64,000 bases of DNA, taken from the NCBI RefSeq assembly GCF_017573465.1, contig NZ_JAGEPF010000028.1, forward strand, positions 88,760-152,759, given 5' to 3'. This document shows positions 9,175 through 16,706 of the stretch, one piece after another. A model generated the notes under the pieces. It was not told the origin of the DNA and made no database searches. It saw only the letters and a program-made list of their open reading frames with translations. Source of the stretch: Actinomadura violacea (GTDB taxonomy: Bacteria > Actinomycetota > Actinomycetes > Streptosporangiales > Streptosporangiaceae). Made by a program: the position numbers and the translations under genes. Position 1 is the stretch's first letter; every line of letters starts with the position of its first letter.

Positions 9175-10164
9175 TCAGCGGCAGAAGGGCTTCATCCCCG
9201 CCGCGGACTCGATGCCGTTCAGCACCAGGCTCTGGAACTGCTTCGCCCCGGCGAAGCCCGTGCCGTCGTCGGTGAAGGCCTTGGCGTCGTGCCCGAGCGT
9301 GGTCAGCCAGGCGCGGCCGCCGTCGTAGTACTGGCACCAGGCCACCGGGTGGAACGAGCCGTGTCCGGGGTGGTTCATGTTGCCCGCGACGCCCTGGGTG
9401 AGGGTCTTCTCGTCCACGGTGGCCAGGAACCGCACCTCGCTCGGGAACGGAACGAGGTTGTACCACTCGTCGCTGAAGTTCCACCGGCCCGGCAGCCCGG
9501 CGGTGGAGACGTCCTTGCGGTCGACGGTCTGGACGGTCCCGGGCTGCGCGCGCCCGTGGTCGTAGAAGTTGGCGCCGCCGAGCAGGCCCTCGTACCACGG
9601 CCAGTTGTACTCGGTGCCGAAGGCGTTGTGGATGCCGACGAACCCGCCGCCGCCGCGGACGTACTGGCGCAGCGACGTCTGCGCCGCGTCGTCGAGGGTG
9701 TCGCGGGTTGTGCTCATGAAGACGACGGCGTTGTAGCGCAACAGCGTCGACGGCGAGGCGAGCTGCGACACGTCCTCGGTCCAGTCGACGCCGAACCCGT
9801 TGTCCTGCCCCATCTTCACCAGGGCCTTCTGGGCCACGTTGGCGTCGCTGAGCGGCGGGTTCATGCCCGCGCCGAGCGCCGGGCCGAGGTTGGCGTGCCG
9901 GGGGCCGGCGGTGCGGCTGTAGACGAGGATCTTGTAGCCCTTGGCGGGGTCGAAGTTGCCCCAGTCGTGGTAGCAGCGGGGGTTCGTGCCCCGGCAGACG
10001 CCGTAGACCGGGTCGCCGAGTTCCTGGGCGCCGGTGTTCTTCGGCTGGGCGATCGGGCGGGCCGTGGCCGGCAGTCCGGTGGACAGCGTCGCGGCGGCCA
10101 GTACGGCCGCCGTGCCGATCGCCGTGCCGATCGCGGTGCGCACAGGGAACGGGATTCTTCTCAT
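9175..10164 (-). CDS. secreted ThuA-domain protein
   Basis: A 329-residue protein with a signal peptide (basic MRRIP start, hydrophobic stretch, Ala-rich cleavage region near residue 36) and a ThuA-like (trehalose utilisation, glutamine-amidotransferase-like flavodoxin) fold from about residue 60. The motifs ILVYSRTAG, VVFMSTTRDTL and GGGFVGIHNAFGTEY are typical of the family. ThuA-type proteins are linked to disaccharide and keto-sugar metabolism, but the reaction is not established for the secreted actinobacterial group. It is transcribed divergently from the PQQ dehydrogenase and shares its control region, which suggests a joint role in extracytoplasmic sugar or polyol oxidation (inference). 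Confidence 0.85.
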   Translation of the reverse strand: MRRIPFPVRTAIGTAIGTAAVLAAATLSTGLPATARPIAQPKNTGAQELGDPVYGVCRGTNPRCYHDWGNFDPAKGYKILVYSRTAGPRHANLGPALGAGMNPPLSDANVAQKALVKMGQDNGFGVDWTEDVSQLASPSTLLRYNAVVFMSTTRDTLDDAAQTSLRQYVRGGGGFVGIHNAFGTEYNWPWYEGLLGGANFYDHGRAQPGTVQTVDRKDVSTAGLPGRWNFSDEWYNLVPFPSEVRFLATVDEKTLTQGVAGNMNHPGHGSFHPVAWCQYYDGGRAWLTTLGHDAKAFTDDGTGFAGAKQFQSLVLNGIESAAGMKPFCR

Positions 10165-10196
10165 GGGGTGGGTTCCTTTCCGGCATTCTCCAGTGC

Positions 10197-10215
10197 TGGT
10201 CCATCTAGTGGACCA
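10197..10215. promoter_or_regulatory. inverted repeat, candidate operator (site 1)
   Basis: Perfect TGGTCCA-TCTAG-TGGACCA inverted repeat 33 bases upstream of the ThuA-gene start, in the region shared with the PQQ dehydrogenase. The same TCTAG core recurs in two further repeats nearby, so a dimeric repressor binding several sites is likely. No regulator gene directly adjoins; the TetR gene at 15930-16604 is one candidate. Confidence 0.5.
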
Positions 10216-10216
10216 A

Positions 10217-10237
10217 AAGAACCGTCTAGAGGTTCTT
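10217..10237. promoter_or_regulatory. inverted repeat, candidate operator (site 2)
   Basis: Perfect AAGAACC-GTCTAGA-GGTTCTT inverted repeat with 7-bp arms, one base after site 1. It shares the TCTAG core and the 7-base spacer with site 3. Confidence 0.5.
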
Positions 10238-10418
10238 GGACGATCTCACGCCGATCTGCCGTCGGCAATACCCGGACATCACCCGATGGTGCGGAGTCGC
10301 GGAGATGCTCCCCGTCATGACTGGTGAAATTACCGATGTGCGGAAGCCGTTCGAGGCGCAGGCTATTGCCAGGGCGCTGCGAGCGGCTTACCGTGTCGTC
10401 CGTCGATCGGACCATAGA

Positions 10419-10433
10419 GTCCGTCTAGTGGAC
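10419..10433. promoter_or_regulatory. inverted repeat, candidate operator (site 3) before PQQ dehydrogenase
   Basis: GTCC-GTCTAGT-GGAC, ending 18 bases before the dehydrogenase ATG. It contains CTAGTGGACCA, identical to the right half of site 1. Its position over the presumed transcription start fits repression. Confidence 0.45.
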
Positions 10434-10451
10434 CACGGAATGGGAGAGAGC

Positions 10452-12617
10452 ATGGATCGACGGAACTTCCTGACCGGGGCGGCCGCGGTCGTCGGCGGCA
10501 CCGTGGCCTTCACGCCGCTGCGCGCCCCGGCGGCCAACGCCGACGCCGCCTCGTCCCGCCTCGCCCTGCCCGTCCCGCCGCAGCCGACCGCCTTCGGTGC
10601 CACTGGGCGCGACTTCCCCAAGGTCTGCGGGAACCTCGGCAACCAGAACCACTCGACGCAACGGACGATCGACCGCGGCAACGTCAGGCACCTCGGCGGC
10701 GCATGGCACGTCAACCTCGAAGGCGGCAGCACCTCCGGGCGCTCGCAGCAGAGCACGATCGTCGCCCAGGACGGCGTGCTCTACGTCCAGACCGCCCAGC
10801 AGAACGTCTTCGCCGTCGACGGCCGCACCGGCGAGGCCAAGTGGAAGACCAACGTCGGCTCACAGCAGACCAACATGCGCGGCGTCGGACTGGGGGAGGG
10901 GCTGGTCTTCACCACCTCCGGCTCCAACATCGTCTACGCCCTGGACCAGAAGACCGGCGCCGTCGTGTGGCAGCGCGAACTGCTCGTCGCCGGTGAGGGC
11001 GACCCGAACTGCGACCCGCAGGAAGGGCAGTGCGGCGGCAACCGCGGCGGCCTCGCCGGCGCCATCGTCTACTTCGACGGCCTCATCTACGTCGGCACCG
11101 AGGGCAGCACCGCCGGCGCCCGGGGCCGCGCCTACGCCCTCAACGCCCGCACCGGCGAGATCGCCTGGACGTTCTGGGGCCCACCCGGACCCGGCGAGTA
11201 CGGCAACGACACCTGGGAGGGCGACACCTGGAAGACCGGCGGCGTCGTCTGCTGGATCCATCCGGCGATCGACCCCGAGCTCGGCCTCGTCTACTGGACG
11301 TTCGGCAACCCCTATCCCCGCACGAACGGCTCCACCCGCGGCGGGACGAACCTGTTCGCCAACTGCCTGGTCGCCATCGACGCCAAGACCGGCGAGCGGC
11401 GCTGGCACTTCCAGTCCGTCCACCACGACATCTGGGACTTCGACAACGTCATGGCACCGGTGCTGATCGACCTGAAGATCGGGCACCGCAAGCGCAAGGT
11501 CGTCGTATACGGCAGCAAGGTCGGGATGTTCTACATCCTGGACCGGGAGACCGGGAAGGGCGTGCACGGCATCACCGAGCGGCCCGTCCCGCAGGAGCCG
11601 CGGCAAAAGACCTGGCCGACGCAGCCGTTCCCGGGCGGTGAGCCGTTCGTCCACCAGTCGCCGAGCTTCCACGACACCACCCGGCCCGTCCCGTACTACC
11701 CGACCGGCGAGATCTTCACGCCCTTCTGGGACGACGCGACGATCCTGTTCCCCGGCGCCGGCGGCGGCGCCGACTGGTCGTACATGTCGTTCAGCCCGCA
11801 CACGGGATTCGTCTACGTCGGATACGGGCTCGTCAACTCCTCCTACTCCAACACCAACGGCGGCCGCGTCAACACCGCGCGCCCACTCGGCGAGTACTTC
11901 TCCGGCGGCATCGTCGCCGTCGACCCGCGCACGAACAAGCCCGTCTGGCGCAAGGAGGGCGAGTGGTCGCTCGCCCACGGCAACGGGATCCTCACCACGG
12001 CCGGACGCGTCATGTTCCAGGGTGGGCCGGACGGGGTGCTGCACGCGATGGACGACGCGACCGGCCGCGACCTGTGGAGCTGGCAGTGCGGGGCCGGCGT
12101 CCACACCAGCCCGATCAGCTACGAGATCGACGGCGAGCAGTACGTCGCGGTCTTCGCCGGCGGCAGCTGGCTGCCCTACCCCGACATCCCCAAGGGCGAC
12201 CACCTGTGGGCGTTCAAGCTGCACGGCAAGGTCGCCCCGGCGCCCGCGCCCACCCCGCCGTCCAAGCGCAACCAGATCCGCACCGCGGCCGTCGCCGGCG
12301 CGGACGCGAACAACACGATCACCCTCGGCCGGATCTGGAACTCCGCCGCCGGCGCCCCCGGCGACGCGGAGAACACCGTCGCGCAGAACGCGATGTCGCC
12401 GCAGAACATGACCGTTCCCGTGGGCACCGAGGTCACCTTCGTCAACCCGTCCGGCAACGAGCACTCGCACGGCGCCGCGTCGTTCTTCGAGCACGTGTTC
12501 AACTCCGGGCGGCTCAAGCCGGGCGAGTCCTACCGGCACACCTTCACCAAGCGCGGCGAGTACTTCTACAACGACCCGGTCTTCCCGCAGAGCACCGGAA
12601 AGATCGTCGTCCAATGA
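10452..12617 (+). CDS. Tat-exported PQQ-dependent dehydrogenase with C-terminal cupredoxin-like domain
   Basis: A 721-residue quinoprotein. The start ATG 10452 follows GGGAGAG by four bases. The N-terminus has a twin-arginine signal (DRRNFL, then a hydrophobic stretch ending near ANADA). Residues about 45-620 form the eight-bladed PQQ propeller with repeated A-x-D-x-x-T-G-x-x-x-W motifs. N286 (FGNP) matches the metal-binding Asn and D329 (WDFD) the catalytic Asp of methanol/ethanol dehydrogenases. The usual vicinal disulfide is replaced by C187-x6-C194, and the metal-ligand Glu is not clearly aligned (E217 lies three residues off). Residues about 640-721 are a cupredoxin-like beta domain where quinohemoproteins carry cytochrome c. 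It is the first gene of a run into pqqA-E. Substrate unknown; an alcohol or sugar is likely. Confidence 0.88.
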   Translation: MDRRNFLTGAAAVVGGTVAFTPLRAPAANADAASSRLALPVPPQPTAFGATGRDFPKVCGNLGNQNHSTQRTIDRGNVRHLGGAWHVNLEGGSTSGRSQQSTIVAQDGVLYVQTAQQNVFAVDGRTGEAKWKTNVGSQQTNMRGVGLGEGLVFTTSGSNIVYALDQKTGAVVWQRELLVAGEGDPNCDPQEGQCGGNRGGLAGAIVYFDGLIYVGTEGSTAGARGRAYALNARTGEIAWTFWGPPGPGEYGNDTWEGDTWKTGGVVCWIHPAIDPELGLVYWTFGNPYPRTNGSTRGGTNLFANCLVAIDAKTGERRWHFQSVHHDIWDFDNVMAPVLIDLKIGHRKRKVVVYGSKVGMFYILDRETGKGVHGITERPVPQEPRQKTWPTQPFPGGEPFVHQSPSFHDTTRPVPYYPTGEIFTPFWDDATILFPGAGGGADWSYMSFSPHTGFVYVGYGLVNSSYSNTNGGRVNTARPLGEYFSGGIVAVDPRTNKPVWRKEGEWSLAHGNGILTTAGRVMFQGGPDGVLHAMDDATGRDLWSWQCGAGVHTSPISYEIDGEQYVAVFAGGSWLPYPDIPKGDHLWAFKLHGKVAPAPAPTPPSKRNQIRTAAVAGADANNTITLGRIWNSAAGAPGDAENTVAQNAMSPQNMTVPVGTEVTFVNPSGNEHSHGAASFFEHVFNSGRLKPGESYRHTFTKRGEYFYNDPVFPQSTGKIVVQ

Positions 12618-12684
12618 CCCCCGGGGCCGGTGAGCCCCGGGCCCTGCCGGTTCCCGCGGCAGTCCCCCCACGGAAGGAGCAGAG

Positions 12685-12840
12685 ATGACCCTGCACATCC
12701 CCGACGCCGAGACCGCGCACACCGAAGTCCCCGAGGCGCAGGACGCGGCCGCTCAGCGGACCGCCTCCTGGACCACACCCGACTACCAGGTGGTGGAGAC
12801 CTCGCTGGAGGTCACCGCCTACTTCGGCGCCGAGATCTGA
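12685..12840 (+). CDS. pqqA: PQQ precursor peptide PqqA
   Basis: A 51-residue peptide with a GGAAGGAGC ribosome site before the ATG. Its C-terminal half aligns without gaps to canonical PqqA: Trp29-Thr-x-Pro-x-Tyr, then Glu42-Val-Thr-Ala-Tyr46-Phe. Glu42 and Tyr46 are the two residues (E-x3-Y) that PqqE cross-links to build the quinone. Canonical PqqA begins directly at the Trp; here about 28 extra Ala/Glu/Thr-rich residues precede it and no in-frame Met lies nearer. It sits 67 bases after the dehydrogenase and 10 bases before pqqB. Confidence 0.92.
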   Translation: MTLHIPDAETAHTEVPEAQDAAAQRTASWTTPDYQVVETSLEVTAYFGAEI

Positions 12841-12850
12841 TCCCACGCCG

Positions 12851-13753
12851 ATGAGGGTGCGGATACTCGGCACCGCCGCGGGCGGCGGCGTTCCCCAGTG
12901 GAACTGCGCATGCGAGGGATGCGCCGCCGCCCGCGCGCACCCGTCCCGGCGCCGCCTCCACGCCTCGATCGCGGTCGAGGCGTCCGAGGGACGCTGGTAC
13001 GTGGTGAACGCGACGCCGGACATCGCCGAGCAGATCGAGACGAGCACGGAACTGCGCCCGGGACCGGGCCTGAGGCAGAGCCCGGTGGCGGGAGTGGTCC
13101 TGACCGACGCCGAACTCGACCACACGCTCGGATTGCCGCGGCTGCGGGAGGCGCCGAGCCTGCACGCCATCGCGACCGCCACCGTCCGCGACGCACTGGC
13201 ACGCGGACTGCGCCTGGACCGCGTGCTGGCCCCGTACGCCGGGCTCACCTGGACGGACCTCACGGAGGAAGGCCCCGTTCTACTCGACGACCGCGAACAC
13301 GTGGAGTTCCGGGCCGTCGGAGTCTCGGGCAAGCGCCCCCGCTATGCGGCCGACCTCGCGATGGGCGACGGTGCCTGGTCGGTGGCCTTGCACATCACCG
13401 ACCGGCGCAGCGGCAAGAGCCTCGTCTACGCACCGGCGGTCGCCGGCTGGCCGCCCGCACTCGACCGCGCGCTCGCGGCCGCGGACTGCGTCATCGTCGA
13501 CGGGACGTTCTGGGACGACGACGAACCGCGCCGCTCCGGGTTCACCGAGCGGACCGCCACCGGCATGGGACACCTGCCGATCAGCGGCCCGGACGGCACG
13601 GCGGAACGGCTCCGGAAGCTCCCCGCCGCGCGGCGCCTGTACACCCACCTGAACAACACCAACCCCCTCGTCGACCCCGGCCACGACGGCCACCGCACCC
13701 TCGCCGGGATGGGCATCGAGGTCGCATCGGAAGGCCTGGTGATCGAACTGTGA
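12851..13753 (+). CDS. pqqB: PQQ biosynthesis protein PqqB
   Basis: A 300-residue metallo-beta-lactamase-fold protein of the PqqB family, with the family N-terminal motif GGGVPQWNCACEGC and the terminal segment in which a His-containing strand (YTHLNNTNP) contributes to the metal site. PqqB is thought to hydroxylate the tyrosine-derived ring during PQQ formation. It starts 10 bases after pqqA without an obvious ribosome site, which suggests coupling to pqqA translation. Its stop overlaps the pqqC GTG. Confidence 0.95.
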   Translation: MRVRILGTAAGGGVPQWNCACEGCAAARAHPSRRRLHASIAVEASEGRWYVVNATPDIAEQIETSTELRPGPGLRQSPVAGVVLTDAELDHTLGLPRLREAPSLHAIATATVRDALARGLRLDRVLAPYAGLTWTDLTEEGPVLLDDREHVEFRAVGVSGKRPRYAADLAMGDGAWSVALHITDRRSGKSLVYAPAVAGWPPALDRALAAADCVIVDGTFWDDDEPRRSGFTERTATGMGHLPISGPDGTAERLRKLPAARRLYTHLNNTNPLVDPGHDGHRTLAGMGIEVASEGLVIEL

Positions 13754-14523
13754 ACGCGGCATCGGCGCACGCCCCGCACCGGAGCACCCGCCCCCGGCCC
13801 TGGACGCCCGACGAGCTGGAGCACCGGCTGCGCGGGCTCGCCGCCGAGCGCTACCACCACCGGCACCCGTTCAACCTGCGCATGCACGACGGCCTGCTCT
13901 CGCCGGAGGAGCTGCGCTGCTGGGCGCTGAACCGCTTCCACTACCAGCGGCACATCCCGATCAAGGACGCCCTCATCCTCGCCAAGCTCGACGACCGGGA
14001 GCTGCGGCGCGACTGGATCCGGCGCATCCACGACCACGACGGCCGGGACGCAGACGCGAACGGTCCGGGCGACGCCGGCGGGATCGAGCGGTGGCTGCGC
14101 CTCGGCGAAGCGGTCGGCCTGGACCGGGTCCTGCTGCTGTCGGGAGAGGGCGTCCTGCCGGGCGTGCGCCTCGCCGTCGAGGGCTATGTGAACTTCTGCC
14201 GCCTCGGCACACCGCTGGAGGCGATCGCCTCGTCCCTGACCGAGCTCTTCGCGCCCGACCTGATGGTCACGAGAATCGGCGCCTGGGAACGCCACTATCC
14301 ATGGATCGAACCGGACGGGCTGCGCTACTTCCAGGTCCGCGTGCGGCAGGGCCGCCGCGACGCCGACGAAGCCCTCGCGCTGGTGCACCGGTGGGCGGAG
14401 ACGCGCGCCGACCAGGAACGGGTGCTGGCCGCCTTCGCGTTCAAATGCGATGTGCTCTGGTCCCTGCTGGACGCGGTCGAGCACGCGGTCGCCCTGAACC
14501 CTGGATCCGCGGATGCGCACTGA
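13750..14523 (+). CDS. pqqC: pyrroloquinoline-quinone synthase PqqC
   Basis: Cofactorless oxidase that performs the final ring closure and eight-electron oxidation to PQQ, 257 residues, all-helical heme-oxygenase-like fold. Conserved blocks are seen: YHHRHPFNLRMHDG, NRFHYQRHIPIKDA and SGEGVLPGVRLAVEGYVNF. GTG start overlapping pqqB. It has no frame disturbance and normal family length (about 240-260). Confidence 0.96.
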   Translation: MNAASAHAPHRSTRPRPWTPDELEHRLRGLAAERYHHRHPFNLRMHDGLLSPEELRCWALNRFHYQRHIPIKDALILAKLDDRELRRDWIRRIHDHDGRDADANGPGDAGGIERWLRLGEAVGLDRVLLLSGEGVLPGVRLAVEGYVNFCRLGTPLEAIASSLTELFAPDLMVTRIGAWERHYPWIEPDGLRYFQVRVRQGRRDADEALALVHRWAETRADQERVLAAFAFKCDVLWSLLDAVEHAVALNPGSADAH

Positions 14524-14797
14524 GCCCGCTCCACCGATGGCGGCGACCGGCCGGCCGGCGCTCGTCCCCGCGGTCATGCTCCGCTATGACCGGGTCCGCC
14601 GCGCTGACCTGCTGCTGATGCCCGAGCGCGCCGTCCTGCTCAGCCCGGAAGCGGGCCGCATCCTGCGCCTGTGCGACGGCCACCGCACGATCGCGGACAT
14701 CATCGCCGCTCTCGCCGTCGACCATCCGCACGCCCCACTGGAACGGGACGTGCCCGAGTTCATCGACAGAGTCCGCGCCGAAGGGTGGCTGCGATGA
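14513..14797 (+). CDS. pqqD: PqqA-binding chaperone PqqD
   Basis: A 94-residue RiPP recognition element that presents PqqA to PqqE. The pattern RYDRVRRADLLLMPERAVLL then a winged-helix part with CDGHRTIADII is typical. The ATG lies 11 bases inside pqqC, so the two are coupled; the stop overlaps the pqqE start. It is a free protein, not fused to PqqC or PqqE as in some methylotrophs. Confidence 0.93.
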   Translation: MRTEPAPPMAATGRPALVPAVMLRYDRVRRADLLLMPERAVLLSPEAGRILRLCDGHRTIADIIAALAVDHPHAPLERDVPEFIDRVRAEGWLR

Positions 14798-15912
14798 CCG
14801 GACCCGCCGCACCGTGGGCGCTGCTCGCCGAGCTGACCCATGCATGCCCCCTGCACTGTCCCTACTGCTCCAACCCCCTCGAACTGGTCCGCCGGAGCAC
14901 CGAACTGGCGGCGGACGAGTGGGCGCGTGTCTTCACCGAGGCCGCCGACCTCGGGATCGTCCAGGCGCACATCTCCGGCGGCGAGCCGCTCCTGCGTTCC
15001 GACCTGGAGCAGATCGTCGCGGCGGCGCACCATGCCGGCGTCTACACCCAGCTCGTCACCAGCGGCCTCGCGCTCACCGCCGACCGGCTCGGCGCGTTGG
15101 TCGGCGCGGGACTCAACAGCGTGCAGCTCTCGGTACAGGACGCCGACCGGAAGAACTCGGATCTCATCGCGGGACGCACTTCGTTCGCGGCCAAGGAACG
15201 GGCCGCAGGGATCATTCGCGCCACAGGACTGCCTTTCGGGCTCAACGTCGTCCTGCACCGGCACAACCTCGACCGGCTGGCCCAGATCATCGAACTCGGA
15301 GAAAGCTGGGGAGCCGACCGGATCGAACTGGCCAATACCCAGTTCTACGGATGGGCCCTCCGCAACCGGGAAGCGCTGCTCCCCAGCAAAGAGCAACTCG
15401 ACCGCGCCAAGCGGACGGTGGCCGACCACCGCGCGAAGTCCCGGGGCCCGGAACTCGTGTGGGTCCTTCCCGACTACTACGAAGGAGTGCCGAAACCGTG
15501 CATGGGCGGCTGGGGCGCCCGCTCCATCACCGTGGCGCCCGACGGCACCGCCCTGCCGTGCCCCGCCGCCTACGCCATGACGGACCTGCGTCCGCCGAAC
15601 GTGCGCGACCATTCACTGGCGTGGATCTGGCAGCGGTCCGAGGCCTTCGACGCCTACCGCGGAACCGAATGGATGAGCGGACCGTGCAGTGAATGCCCGC
15701 GCCGCGAGACCGACTTCGGCGGATGCCGGTGCCAGGCGTTCGCCCTCACCGGCGACGCCTCCCGTACGGACCCGGCCTGCGCACTGTCGCCCGACCACCA
15801 CCTGGTCCGTGACCGTGCCGCCCTGGCCGGCGGCGAGGCGGGAACTGCGCCGGACTTCGTCTACCGGAGACCCGGTGGCGCCCGGCGCGCCACCGCGGAC
15901 CAGGAGGGTTGA
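14794..15912 (+). CDS. pqqE: radical SAM enzyme PqqE
   Basis: Radical S-adenosylmethionine enzyme that forms the Glu-Tyr carbon-carbon cross-link in PqqA, 372 residues. The catalytic cluster motif C-x3-C-x2-C is at ACPLHCPYC (N-terminus). The C-terminal SPASM region has further cysteines (KPCMGGWG, LPCPAA, GPCSECP, GGCRCQAF, DPACAL) for auxiliary Fe-S clusters. The ATG overlaps the pqqD stop. No pqqF/pqqG protease follows, so peptide trimming must be done by a gene elsewhere. Confidence 0.96.
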   Translation: MTGPAAPWALLAELTHACPLHCPYCSNPLELVRRSTELAADEWARVFTEAADLGIVQAHISGGEPLLRSDLEQIVAAAHHAGVYTQLVTSGLALTADRLGALVGAGLNSVQLSVQDADRKNSDLIAGRTSFAAKERAAGIIRATGLPFGLNVVLHRHNLDRLAQIIELGESWGADRIELANTQFYGWALRNREALLPSKEQLDRAKRTVADHRAKSRGPELVWVLPDYYEGVPKPCMGGWGARSITVAPDGTALPCPAAYAMTDLRPPNVRDHSLAWIWQRSEAFDAYRGTEWMSGPCSECPRRETDFGGCRCQAFALTGDASRTDPACALSPDHHLVRDRAALAGGEAGTAPDFVYRRPGGARRATADQEG

Positions 15913-15929
15913 CGCACGTCGGCAGGCGA

Positions 15930-16604
15930 TCAGGGGCGGGCGGCTCGGCGGCCGGCACCCGTGAGATACGCGACGACCATTTCCCCGATCATCTCCCGGT
16001 GACGCTCCCGATGCTCCGGAGCGGTCATGTTCCGCCCGAACAGCGCACCAAAAGTGTGCTGATTGGCGATCCGGAAGAAACAGAACGAGCTGATCATCAT
16101 GTGCACGTCGATGGCGTCCGCCTCGGCCACGAAGTCGCCGGCGGCGCGCCCGGCGTCGAGGATCTGCGAGATCAGTTCCGCCACGGGGCCGCTGAGGTTC
16201 TCCAGCGCCTCCGATTTGCGCAGGTGCTCGGCCTCGTGGATGTTCTCGATGCTGACGAGCTTGATGAAGTCCGGATGCGCCTCGTGGTGGTCGAACGTCA
16301 ACTCGGCCAGCGTGCGGATGGCCTCCACCGGCGCCAGATGCTGGACGTCGATGGTCGACTCCAGTTTCCGCACCTCGCTGTAGGCCTTCTCCAGCACCGC
16401 GAGGTACAGCTTCTCCTTGCCGCCGAAGTAGTAGTAGATCATCCGCTTGGTGGTGCGCATGAGCGCCGCCATCTCGTCCACCCGCGCGCCGGCGTACCCG
16501 TGCCGCGCGAACTCCCGCTGCGCGACCTCGAGGATCTCCGCGCGGGTGCGGTCGGCGTCACGCCGGCGCTCGCCCGAAGCGGGGGTGACGGACTGCGGCG
16601 ACAT
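15930..16604 (-). CDS. TetR-family transcriptional regulator
   Basis: A 224-residue one-component regulator; ATG 16604 has GGAG at -7 (an upstream in-frame start at 16637 lacks one). N-terminal HTH at about residues 18-65 (ILEVAQREFARHGYAGARVDEMAALMRTTKRMIYYYFGGKE is split around the recognition helix), then a helical ligand domain. It converges on pqqE and lies downstream of the dehydroshikimate dehydratase on the same strand, so it may control that gene, itself, or the PQQ unit. No operator match decides between these. Confidence 0.88.
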   Translation of the reverse strand: MSPQSVTPASGERRRDADRTRAEILEVAQREFARHGYAGARVDEMAALMRTTKRMIYYYFGGKEKLYLAVLEKAYSEVRKLESTIDVQHLAPVEAIRTLAELTFDHHEAHPDFIKLVSIENIHEAEHLRKSEALENLSGPVAELISQILDAGRAAGDFVAEADAIDVHMMISSFCFFRIANQHTFGALFGRNMTAPEHRERHREMIGEMVVAYLTGAGRRAARP

Positions 16605-16706
16605 GTGACTCCATGAGACGGTTGCGGACGAGGACACATCCTATGGCGACCCGGACTCGGCCTCCGCGCGCTGACCAGCAGTGGTCCCAGGGCGGCGGCC
16701 CCCGGT

